A stretch of 56,319 nucleotides of DNA from Propionibacteriaceae bacterium (GTDB lineage: Bacteria > Actinomycetota > Actinomycetes > Propionibacteriales > Propionibacteriaceae), in the NCBI GenBank assembly GCA_017306015.1, contig JAFKJK010000027.1, positions 1 through 56,319 on the forward strand, in the 5' to 3' direction. Positions 32,807-42,305 of this stretch are shown in pieces. A program made the position numbers and the translations under genes. The notes beneath the pieces are model-generated. The model ran no database searches, was not told the DNA's origin, and saw only the letters and a list, made by a program, of their open reading frames with translations. Each line of letters opens with the position of its first letter. The first letter of the stretch is position 1.

Positions 32807-33524
32807 CGCGGTCAGCATCTTCCCCGACTACTTCTCGCCACTGCGACTCTCCCTGGTCGGCAAGGCGATCGAAGCCGGGACGGTCAGCTTCGCGGCCCAC
32901 GACCTACGGACGTGGACGCACGACCGCCACCGCACGGTCGACGACACCCCGTATGGCGGCGGCGCCGGCATGGTGATGAAGCCCGAGCCCTGGGGCGAGG
33001 CGCTGGACGAGCTGGTGCCGGCCGGTGGGCCGGCGCCGGTGCTGGTCGTTCCCACCCCGTCCGGGGAGCCGTTCCGCCAGGAGGTCGCAGCCGAACTGGC
33101 CGGCCACGACTGGCTGCTGTTCGCCTGCGGGCGCTACGAGGGCATCGACGCCCGGGTCATCCAGCACGCCCGCACCCGGATGCCCGTTCGCGAACTCAGT
33201 CTGGGCGACTACGTCCTCAACGGCGGCGAGGTGGCCGTGCTGGCGATCATCGAAGCCGTGGTGCGGCTGCTCCCCGGCGTCCTCGGCAACCCCGAGTCGC
33301 TGGTGGAGGAGTCCCACGGCCGCGAGCTGGGTGGCCTCCTGGAGTACCCCGTGTACACCAAGCCGGCGAGCTGGCGCGGCCTGGACGTCCCGGACGTGCT
33401 GCTCTCCGGGAACCACGGTGCGGTCGAGCGATGGCGCCGCGAACAGGCCCTCAGCCTCACCGCGGAGCGCCGTCCCGACCTGCTGCCGGCGTCCGATTTA
33501 GGCAACGGAGTGGTTTCCGAATAA
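32796..33524 (+). CDS. trmD: tRNA (guanine37-N1)-methyltransferase
   Basis: 242 aa. It methylates G37 of tRNAs and prevents frameshifting. Starts RIDAVSIFPDYF; contains the DDTPYGGGAGMVMKPEP and CGRYEGIDARV motifs and the SAM-binding trefoil knot LSLGDYVLNGGEVA. Full length, ATG start within rimM. Confidence 0.96.
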   Translation: MRIDAVSIFPDYFSPLRLSLVGKAIEAGTVSFAAHDLRTWTHDRHRTVDDTPYGGGAGMVMKPEPWGEALDELVPAGGPAPVLVVPTPSGEPFRQEVAAELAGHDWLLFACGRYEGIDARVIQHARTRMPVRELSLGDYVLNGGEVAVLAIIEAVVRLLPGVLGNPESLVEESHGRELGGLLEYPVYTKPASWRGLDVPDVLLSGNHGAVERWRREQALSLTAERRPDLLPASDLGNGVVSE

Positions 33525-33617
33525 ACGCGTTTCGCCTAGTCGGATAGCACAAGTCCGGACGGTGAGACCGCAACTCTCGGATACTCCCGCCAAATGGAGA
33601 TTGGGTCCGGGGGTGAC

Positions 33618-33623
33618 TATCCT
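33618..33623 (+). promoter_or_regulatory. -10 element for leaderless sdhC
   Basis: TATCCT is 7 bases before the sdhC GTG; no RBS is present. Confidence 0.45.
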
Positions 33624-33630
33624 CAGACCC

Positions 33631-34361
33631 GTGGCGACAACGACCTTGACCCCGCACCAGCGCGCGGTTCGATCCTCAGTAGCGCTGAAGGCGCTGATGG
33701 CTGTCACCGGCCTGCTGCTGATCGCGTTCCTGCTGATGCACATGTTCGGCAACCTCAAGATGTTCATCGGCGAGGAGGCCTTCAACCACTACGCGGAGTG
33801 GCTGAAGGGACTCAGCGAAGACGGCGGCATCCTCTACCCGATCCTGCCTGCGGGCTGGTTCATCTGGATCTTCCGCGTGGTGCTGCTGGCGGCCGTCGTG
33901 CTGCACATCTACTCCGCGGCGAAGCTCTGGCGCCGCGCCGAGGCGGCCTCCCCGTCCACCTACGAGGCGAAGCGCAAGCTGGCCCAGACCTACTCCGCGC
34001 GCACCATGCGCTGGGGCGGGATCATCCTGGCCGGACTGCTGATCTTCCACCTCGCCCAGTTCACCGTCCACGCCGCGCTCACCAACGGCAGCTTCGCCAG
34101 CACCTACCAGTCCTCGGCGTACAAGATGGTCGTCGGCGAGTTCTCGCAGTGGTGGATGGTGCTGGTCTATGCGATCTGGATGGTGGCCGTGTGCATGCAC
34201 ATCCGCCACGGCTTCTGGAGCGCGTTCGCGACCCTGGGCGCCAACACCAGCCCGCGCGCCAAGGTCATCCTTGACGCCTGCGCCTGGGCGATCGCGCTCG
34301 TCCTGTTCATCGGCTTCATGATGATGCCGGTGGCCGTTCTCTTCGGATGGATTCACTTCTG

Positions 34362-34362
<1 letters not shown>
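33631..34362 (+). CDS. sdhC: succinate dehydrogenase cytochrome b subunit
   Basis: 243 aa from GTG 33631. Five to six membrane helices. Several His residues sit in helices: LLMHMFGNLK, VVLHIYSAAKLW, LLIFHLAQFTVHA and VCMHIRHGFWSAF. They are suitable ligands for the two b hemes of the single-subunit anchor (Bacillus/Wolinella type), which reacts with menaquinone. It overlaps sdhA by one base (TGATG). There is no separate sdhD, as expected for this type. Confidence 0.92.
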
Positions 34363-36367
<2,005 letters not shown>

Positions 36368-36371
<4 letters not shown>

Positions 36372-37129
36372 ACGTCACCCTGCGCGTCTGGCGCCAAGCG
36401 AACGCCGCCTCGGAAGGGCGGATGGTCACCTACCAGGTGCAGGACGTCTCCCCGGACATGTCGTTCCTGGAGATGCTCGACCTGCTCAACGAGGATCTGA
36501 CGGTGTCCGGCGAGGAGCCGGTGGCCTTCGACCACGACTGCCGCGAGGGCATCTGCGGCATGTGTGGCGTGGTGATCAACGGCACCGCGCACGGCCGGGG
36601 CAACTCGCCGGTGCCGACGACCACCTGCCAGCTGCACATGCGCTCGTTCGAGGACGGCGCGACCATCGACGTCGAGCCGTGGCGGGCCGGTCCGTTCCCG
36701 GTCATCAAGGACCTGGTCGTGGATCGCTCGGCGTTCGACCGGATCATCCAGGCCGGCGGGTACATCTCGGTGAACACCGGCTCTGCTCCGGAGGCGAACG
36801 CCGCACCGGTGGGCAAGCTGAAGGCCGACCGGGCCTTCGACGCGGCCACCTGCATCGGCTGTGGTGCCTGTGTGGCGGCCTGCCCGAACCATTCGGCGAT
36901 GCTGTTCACCTCGGCGAAGATCACCCACCTGGCGATGCTGCCGCAGGGCCAGCCCGAGCGGAAGCTGCGGATCAAGAACATGATCGCCCAGCACGACGAG
37001 GAGGGCTTCGGCGGCTGCACCAACATCGGCGAGTGCGTCGCCGTGTGCCCGAAGGAGATCCCGTTCGACACGATCAGCCAGCTCAACCGCGACCTGATCT
37101 CCTCGCTGTTCTCCCGCGACGGGAAGTAA
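36368..37129 (+). CDS. sdhB: succinate dehydrogenase iron-sulfur subunit
   Basis: 253 aa; GTG overlaps the sdhA stop (GTGA). It passes electrons from FAD to quinone. [2Fe-2S] ligands are in CREGICGMCG and the following TTCQ, and the two further clusters are bound by CIGCGACVAACP and CTNIGECVAVCP. A strong terminator lies 20 bp downstream. Confidence 0.96.
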
Positions 37130-37149
37130 CGCCCGCCTGATCGTCACCC

Positions 37150-37177
37150 CGGCCCCGGAGCGCGTGCTCCGGGGCCG
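37150..37177 (+). terminator. terminator after sdhB
   Basis: CGGCCCCGGAGC and its exact complement around a GCGT loop. The perfect 12-bp stem directly follows the sdhCAB operon; the following bases are only mildly T-rich. Confidence 0.7.
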
Positions 37178-37193
37178 ACGTGTGTTCTGGCCG

Positions 37194-37199
37194 TAGCCT
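37194..37199 (+). promoter_or_regulatory. -10 element for leaderless membrane-protein gene
   Basis: TAGCCT is 6 bases before the ATG. Confidence 0.45.
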
Positions 37200-37205
37200 G
37201 CTGCC

Positions 37206-37925
37206 ATGTACGAGCGGCTGGAGGCGGACGCGGTGCTGGCGACCGCCCGACGCCTCCAGGGCCGGATTGAGGCGCGCTTCCCGGGACGGAACCTCTCCCG
37301 GGTCGCGGCCCAGCTGGTGACGGTCGCCTCCGAGGTCGAACAGGCGGCGGCGAGGACGCTGCCGATCCGGGTGCTGCGGATCGCTGGGCTGATCCTGATC
37401 GCGACTCTCGTGGTGCTGTCGGTCGCGTCGGTCGTTGCGGTGGCGGCCGAGCTGCTCACCGGGGCCGGTTCGACACTGGCGTGGCTCTCGGCCGTCGAGA
37501 CGATCGTCAACGACATCGTCTACGTCGGCATCGCGGTTGTCTTCCTGTGGCTATTGCCCGCCCACGTGGAGAGGCGGCGGATTCTCGGTGAACTGCACCG
37601 GTTGCGTTCGCTGGCCCACGTCATCGACATGCACCAGCTCACCAAGGACCCAGAGCGTTTCGCCGAGGCGTATCAGCCCACTCCGCGGAGCGTCCAGGTG
37701 GGATTGAGCCCGATCGACATGGCCGCCTACCTGGACTACTGCTCGGAGTTGCTGTCGTTGGTGGCGAAGACAGCCGCGGTCTACGCCGAACGCACCACCG
37801 ATCCGGCCGTCCTGGCGACGATCTCCGACATCGAGAACTTGACCAGTGGCATGGCCCGGAAGATCTGGCAGAAGCTGAGCCTGTTACCCGGACTCGGCAC
37901 CGGGTCGGCCGGCGCCGCCCGCTGA
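37206..37925 (+). CDS. unknown two-helix membrane protein
   Basis: 239 aa; I do not recognise a family with certainty. An N-terminal helical part (LEADAVLATARRLQGRIEARF) is followed by two hydrophobic segments (IAGLILIATLVVLSVASVVAVAA and IVNDIVYVGIAVVFLWLLP). A cytoplasmic helical domain follows (RRRILGELHRLRSLAHVIDMHQL). The AHVIDMHQLTKDP and AAYLDYCSELLSLVAK stretches look conserved. It lies between sdhB and rplS and may be a recent insertion in the trmD-rplS block. Confidence 0.7.
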   Translation: MYERLEADAVLATARRLQGRIEARFPGRNLSRVAAQLVTVASEVEQAAARTLPIRVLRIAGLILIATLVVLSVASVVAVAAELLTGAGSTLAWLSAVETIVNDIVYVGIAVVFLWLLPAHVERRRILGELHRLRSLAHVIDMHQLTKDPERFAEAYQPTPRSVQVGLSPIDMAAYLDYCSELLSLVAKTAAVYAERTTDPAVLATISDIENLTSGMARKIWQKLSLLPGLGTGSAGAAR

Positions 37926-37957
37926 GCGCATCTCGATTTCCGCGCATCCGAGCGCAT

Positions 37958-37998
37958 GTGGCAGACTTGGACGTCGGCCGGGCGGCCGCTCCTGCCAC
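37958..37998 (+). promoter_or_regulatory. structured region in the rplS leader
   Basis: GTGGCAG pairs with CTGCCAC, with GGCCG/CGGCC inside. CAGACT at 37962 could instead be the -10 element, in which case the stem would not be fully transcribed. The two readings exclude each other. Confidence 0.3.
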
Positions 37999-38066
37999 AG
38001 GGGGAAGGCGGCCCCGGAAAGCTCCGAAATCGAGACGAAGTGTCCTGTGGCACTGGCGAGGAAACC

Positions 38067-38417
38067 ATGAACAAGCTGGTCGAGCAGGTCGGCGCAGCGG
38101 CGCTGCGTGACGACATCCCCGATTTCCGTCCCGGCGACCAGGTGAAGGTCCACGTCCGGGTCATCGAGGGCAACCGCTCCCGCATCCAGATCTTCGCCGG
38201 TGCTGTCATCGCACGCAACGGATCCGGCGTCGCCGAGGCGTTCACGGTTCGCAAGGTCTCCTTCGGCACCGGCGTCGAGCGCACCTTCCCGCTGCACAGC
38301 CCGATCATCGAGAAGATCGAGGTCGAGCGGATGGGCGACGTGCGACGCGCCAAGCTCTACTACCTCCGTGGTCTGCGCGGCAAAGCTGCCAAGATCAAGG
38401 AGAAGCGCGACCGCTGA
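38067..38417 (+). CDS. rplS: 50S ribosomal protein L19
   Basis: 116 aa; ATG with RBS GCGAGGAAA. Family features are IPDFRPGDQVKVHVRVIEG, NGSGVAEAFTVRKVSFGTGVERTF (in two halves) and RRAKLYYLRGLRGKAAKIKE. It sits at the 30S-50S interface. Confidence 0.97.
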   Translation: MNKLVEQVGAAALRDDIPDFRPGDQVKVHVRVIEGNRSRIQIFAGAVIARNGSGVAEAFTVRKVSFGTGVERTFPLHSPIIEKIEVERMGDVRRAKLYYLRGLRGKAAKIKEKRDR

Positions 38418-38472
38418 GCCTGGAGTCCGACGGCTCTGTGTGGACCGGAACCGGTAGCCGAGAGGGGAGCCA

Positions 38473-39240
38473 GTGAGCGGTGAGAAGCCCGAGACGGCGA
38501 ATGCGTCCGTCCTCGGCGCGCTCGGCTCCTGGCTGCGCGAGATCGCGATCGTGGTCGTCGGCGCGCTGGTCGCGTCAACCCTGTTGCGGCTGTTCGTCGC
38601 CCAGATGTTCGTGATCCCGTCCAGCTCGATGGAGAACACCCTGCTGATCGGGGATCGGGTCGCCGTCCAGAAGGTCGTCGGGTATTCCCGCGGCGACATC
38701 GTCGTCTTCCGGGACTCACTCGGCTGGCTCGGTGACGCGCCCCCGCAGGAGGACTTCGGCCAGCAACTGCTGATCTTCATCGGCCTGGCTCCGGACGAGA
38801 GCTCGAACCACCTGATCAAGCGTGTGATCGGGATCGCCGGCGACCACGTCGCCTGCTGCGACGCCCAGGGCCGGCTGACCGTCAACGGCGTCGCCCTCAA
38901 CGAGCAGAGCTACCTCTACACCGACCAGCTCACCGGTAAACAGGCCGAACCGTCCCGGGCGGCCTTCGACGTGGTGGTGCCGGCCGGCACGGTCTTCGTG
39001 ATGGGCGACCACCGCAACCAGTCGGAGGATTCCCGTTGCCACCTCGACGAGGACGTCCCCGGCAGGCCGGAGGGCTACAAGGCGTTCGTGCCGGTGGGAG
39101 ACATCGTCGGCACCGCGGTGGCCGTCGTCTTCCCGTTCAACCGCATCCACGGGCTGACGCGACCGCCGACGTTCGAGGACATCCCCACGCCCGGCCCGGC
39201 CCCGGCCGAGCCCGTGGTCACGAAGCGGGGGCCCTGCTAG
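38473..39240 (+). CDS. lepB: signal peptidase I (LepB)
   Basis: 255 aa; GTG with RBS AGAGGGGAG. Main Ser/Lys-type signal peptidase, in contrast to the SipW-like enzyme at 7460. One N-terminal membrane helix (IAIVVVGALVASTLLRLFV), catalytic Ser in IPSSSMENTL, catalytic Lys in NHLIKRVIGIAGD, and the MGDHRNQSEDSR box. A Cys pair (HVACCDA) is in the external domain. Same location as in other actinobacteria. Confidence 0.95.
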   Translation: MSGEKPETANASVLGALGSWLREIAIVVVGALVASTLLRLFVAQMFVIPSSSMENTLLIGDRVAVQKVVGYSRGDIVVFRDSLGWLGDAPPQEDFGQQLLIFIGLAPDESSNHLIKRVIGIAGDHVACCDAQGRLTVNGVALNEQSYLYTDQLTGKQAEPSRAAFDVVVPAGTVFVMGDHRNQSEDSRCHLDEDVPGRPEGYKAFVPVGDIVGTAVAVVFPFNRIHGLTRPPTFEDIPTPGPAPAEPVVTKRGPC

Positions 39241-39244
39241 CGCC

Positions 39245-39901
39245 ATGGCTGTGAGCGTCCGGAGAACGGCGGGGATCTACGCCTACGAGGCGACGCTCCG
39301 CCGTGGCGGGTTCGGGCTGATCGCCGGTGCCGACGAGGCCGGTCGTGGTGCCTGCGCCGGGCCGCTGGTCGCCGGAGCGGTGATCCTGCGTCCGGGGAGG
39401 GCAGGGGAGATCCCCGGCCTGGCGGACTCCAAGCTGCTCACGCCGCTGGCCCGTGAGCGGGTGTACGAGCGGATCCTCGAACGTGCGCTCGCCTGGTCGG
39501 TGACCAGCGTCGAGGCGGACGAGTGCGACGCCCTCGGAATGCACCACGCGAACCTGAACGCCCTGAGGCGCGCCTTGGCGAGGTTGCGTCCGGAGGCCGA
39601 GTTCGCCCTGACCGACGGCTTCGCCGTCCCCGGGCTGGGAATGCCGAGCCTGGCCGTCTGGAAGGGCGACCAGGTCGCCGCCTGCGTGGCCGCGGCCTCG
39701 GTGATCGCGAAGGTGACCCGGGACCGGATCATGGCGGACTGGCACCAGCGCTATCCCGAGTACGCCTTCGACATCCACAAGGGCTACTGCACCGGCCTGC
39801 ACACCGAGCGGCTGGAGGCTCACGGCCCGTCCCCGATCCACCGGTGGTGCTTCGACAACGTGCGCGTCGCCGGACGGCTGACGCTCGGCGTGATCGCGTA
39901 G
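39245..39901 (+). CDS. rnhB: ribonuclease HII
   Basis: 218 aa. It removes ribonucleotides from DNA and RNA-DNA hybrids. The catalytic acidic residues are in GADEAGRGACAGPLVAGAV and in LTDGFAV; the conserved AAASVIAKVTRD and HKGYCTGLHTE motifs follow. It begins 4 bases after lepB. Confidence 0.95.
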   Translation: MAVSVRRTAGIYAYEATLRRGGFGLIAGADEAGRGACAGPLVAGAVILRPGRAGEIPGLADSKLLTPLARERVYERILERALAWSVTSVEADECDALGMHHANLNALRRALARLRPEAEFALTDGFAVPGLGMPSLAVWKGDQVAACVAAASVIAKVTRDRIMADWHQRYPEYAFDIHKGYCTGLHTERLEAHGPSPIHRWCFDNVRVAGRLTLGVIA

Positions 39902-39904
39902 AGT
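39899..39904 (+). promoter_or_regulatory. -10 element for leaderless DUF2469 gene
   Basis: TAGAGT overlaps the rnhB stop codon and lies 9 bases before the next ATG. Confidence 0.5.
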
Positions 39905-39913
39905 GGGCCTGTC

Positions 39914-40225
39914 ATGAGCGCTGAAGATCTGGAGCAGTACGAGTCCGAACTCGAACTGGCTCTGTACCGGGAGTACAAGGACGTCGTCGGGATCTTCACC
40001 TACGCTGTCGAGACCGAGCGGCGCTTCTACCTGTGCAACGCGGTCGACCTCAAGGTCCGCACCGAGGGCGGGGACGTGTACTACGAGGTCTCGATGGGCG
40101 ACGCCTGGGTCTGGGACATGTACCGTCCCGCCCGGTTCGTGAAGAGCGCCAAGGTGCTCACCTTCCGGGACGTCTCGATTGAGGAAATCGCGCACAGCGA
40201 GCTGAAGGTTCCCGACGGACTCTGA
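39914..40225 (+). CDS. DUF2469 family protein
   Basis: 103 aa. Short acidic protein strongly conserved in actinobacteria downstream of rnhB (SAEDLEQYESELELALYREYKDVVG; WVWDMYRPARFVKSAKVLTFRDV). Function unknown. The 144 bases after it hold repeated CCTGAAC and ACCTGAG words but no clear gene. Confidence 0.93.
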   Translation: MSAEDLEQYESELELALYREYKDVVGIFTYAVETERRFYLCNAVDLKVRTEGGDVYYEVSMGDAWVWDMYRPARFVKSAKVLTFRDVSIEEIAHSELKVPDGL

Positions 40226-40369
40226 GACGAACCCTGAACTGAAGCCTGAACGGCACCTTGAGGTCGCCGACGAGCAAAAGGCCTAGTCAGACCCCTATTG
40301 CGGGGTTCGCGAAGGTACGCAACCCTCAACCTGAGCCTTGCCACCCACCTGAGAGCGGGTTACCAAGGC

Positions 40370-42292
40370 ATGGTGAATGCCTTGCCCAGAGTGTTGTCCC
40401 TTGTCATCGGGGCGGTCCTGTCCGCCGGCCTCGCCCTGGTGCAGCCTCCGGTCGCCGATGCGGCGTCCTCGACCACCAAGCAGAAGTTCATCGCGAGCCT
40501 CGTCGGCGTCGCCCAGGAGACGCAGCGCTCGTTCGGCGTACCCGCTTCGGTGTCGATCGCCCAGGCGATCGAGGCGTCCAGCTGGGGGTCGTCGGCACAG
40601 GTGTCGAAGGGCCGCAACTACTTCGACACCCGCTGCAGCGCCTCGATGACCGCGGACCAGTTCGCCAAGCTGGCCGAGGCGCAGGTGGGCAAGCGCTATC
40701 TGCTGGGCGCCCTGGCGAGGACCACCAACCCCGATCCTGCGAAGTTCGACTGCTCCGAGTTGGTGAAGTGGATCTTCGCCCGTTCGGGCAACCCGATCAC
40801 CGACCTGGCGGCGTCCCAGTACAACGCGACCCGGAAGGTCACCGGCTCACCGAAGGTCGGAGACCTGGTCTTCCTCCGCAACAACCCGGCGCGGTCGAAC
40901 GGCATCGGCCACGTCGCCGTCCTGACCAAGAAGAAGTCCAACGGGGACTGGGAGATCGTCGAGGCCCGTGGACACTCGGCCGGTGTCGTGAAGACCACCT
41001 TGAGCTACTGGAAGAAGCGGCCGTACTACGCGGGTCTGCGCCGCTACTCGAAGTTCGCGCTGGCCGGACGGGACGGGGTGACGGCGTCGGCCGCCAAGAC
41101 CTACCAGGTTGGCTGCGTCACGATCGGCAGCACCAAGTACGCCACCTTCGGTTCCATGGCCGACTCCTTCCGCGCGAACGCCACGGCGATCACCCGCGAC
41201 TCCGCCTACAAGCGCGCCCGCGCGGCGATGTCGAGCGTTCCGCGCTTCGTGGACGAGCTCGCGAAGGTCGTCCAGCCGAAGAAGGCCGCTGCCTACGCCG
41301 CGTCCCTGAAGAGCCTGATCGCCACCTATCACCTCACCGACTACGACATCGTCCCGATCAAACTGGTGCTCCTCTCCGGTGACAGCGGCTTCCGGGTGAC
41401 TGCGCTGCAGTACCTGCTCAAGGCCGCGGGGTACAGCACGAAGATCACCGGCACGTACGACTCCGGCACGGTCTCGACGGTGAAGAAGTTCCAGAAGGCC
41501 AAGAAGCTCGAGGTCGACGGCGAGGCCGGACGGAACACGCTGACCGCGCTGTTCGGCACCCTGAAGGCCGGCACGTCAGGGACGCGAACCAGCGCCCTGA
41601 ACGCGCTCCTCGGCGGTCTCGGCCATGCTCCGAGCCGAGGCGGTGACTTCGGCTCGGCGACCGTGTCCGCGCTGAAGTCCTTCCAGGCCGACGCCGGCCG
41701 CGGCGTGACCGGAACCGTGGACCCGAACACCTGGGCAGCGCTGTTCATGGCGCTCGATTCCGCGCAGCCGAAGGTCAGTGGCACCGCCAAGGTCGGCCAG
41801 ACGCTCACCGTCAACCCCGGAGACTGGGGACCGGGAGCCGTCAGCCTGTCCTACCAGTGGTACCGCGGCACGACCCCGATCAGCGGCGCGACCGCGGCCG
41901 AGTACGCCGTGCAGCCCGCCGACGCCGGCCTCACCCTGGCCGCGGGGGTGACCGGGACCAGGGCCGGCTACACCGTCACCAGCCGCACGTCCGCGGCCAC
42001 CGGCAAGGTCGCCAGGCTCACGTTCTCCGCCACCCCGGTCCCGAAGGTCAGCGGCACGGCCAAGGTCGGCAAGACCCTGACGGCCAAGGTGGCGGCCTGG
42101 AAGCCCGCCCCTTCGGCGCTGTCGTACCAGTGGTACCGCGAGTCGACGGCCATCAAGGGCGCCACGAAGACGACCTACAAGCTCACCAAGTCCGACAAGG
42201 GCAAGCGGATCACCGTCGTCGTCACCGGAGCGAAGGAGGGCTACACGAGCGTGTCCGAGCGATCGGCGAAGACCCGCGCGGTGGCCGGCTGA
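40370..42292 (+). CDS. secreted cell-wall hydrolase: NlpC/P60 nested in a glucosaminidase domain, 2 PG-binding, 2 Ig-like domains
   Basis: 640 aa from ATG 40370, which gives a clean signal peptide ending PPVADAASS. Residues 37-91 match the first half of an FlgJ/AcmA-like glucosaminidase (GVPASVSIAQAIEASSWG, NYFDTRCS). Residues ~93-243 are an NlpC/P60 domain with Cys128 (FDCSELVKWIF), His181 (GIGHVAVL) and His202. The glucosaminidase fold then resumes at YQVGCVTIGSTKY up to about residue 320; Cys89 and Cys249 may form the usual disulfide. Two peptidoglycan-binding repeats (VTALQYLLKAAGY; FQADAGRGVTGTVDPNTW) and two Ig-like repeats (PKVSGTAKVGQTLTV; PKVSGTAKVGKTLTA) follow. In the glucosaminidase half the usual catalytic Glu position is Ala69, with Glu68 next to it. 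GsmA-type actinobacterial hydrolases also combine these two activities. Confidence 0.85.
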   Translation: MVNALPRVLSLVIGAVLSAGLALVQPPVADAASSTTKQKFIASLVGVAQETQRSFGVPASVSIAQAIEASSWGSSAQVSKGRNYFDTRCSASMTADQFAKLAEAQVGKRYLLGALARTTNPDPAKFDCSELVKWIFARSGNPITDLAASQYNATRKVTGSPKVGDLVFLRNNPARSNGIGHVAVLTKKKSNGDWEIVEARGHSAGVVKTTLSYWKKRPYYAGLRRYSKFALAGRDGVTASAAKTYQVGCVTIGSTKYATFGSMADSFRANATAITRDSAYKRARAAMSSVPRFVDELAKVVQPKKAAAYAASLKSLIATYHLTDYDIVPIKLVLLSGDSGFRVTALQYLLKAAGYSTKITGTYDSGTVSTVKKFQKAKKLEVDGEAGRNTLTALFGTLKAGTSGTRTSALNALLGGLGHAPSRGGDFGSATVSALKSFQADAGRGVTGTVDPNTWAALFMALDSAQPKVSGTAKVGQTLTVNPGDWGPGAVSLSYQWYRGTTPISGATAAEYAVQPADAGLTLAAGVTGTRAGYTVTSRTSAATGKVARLTFSATPVPKVSGTAKVGKTLTAKVAAWKPAPSALSYQWYRESTAIKGATKTTYKLTKSDKGKRITVVVTGAKEGYTSVSERSAKTRAVAG

Positions 42293-42305
42293 CCGCCCTG
42301 ACGCC

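Noticed and set aside
40226..40369. Possible c-di-AMP (ydaO-type) riboswitch before the cell-wall hydrolase gene
   Set aside because: The gene type would fit, but I could not find the conserved motif blocks of this riboswitch in the 144-base leader; only short repeats such as CCTGAAC are present.
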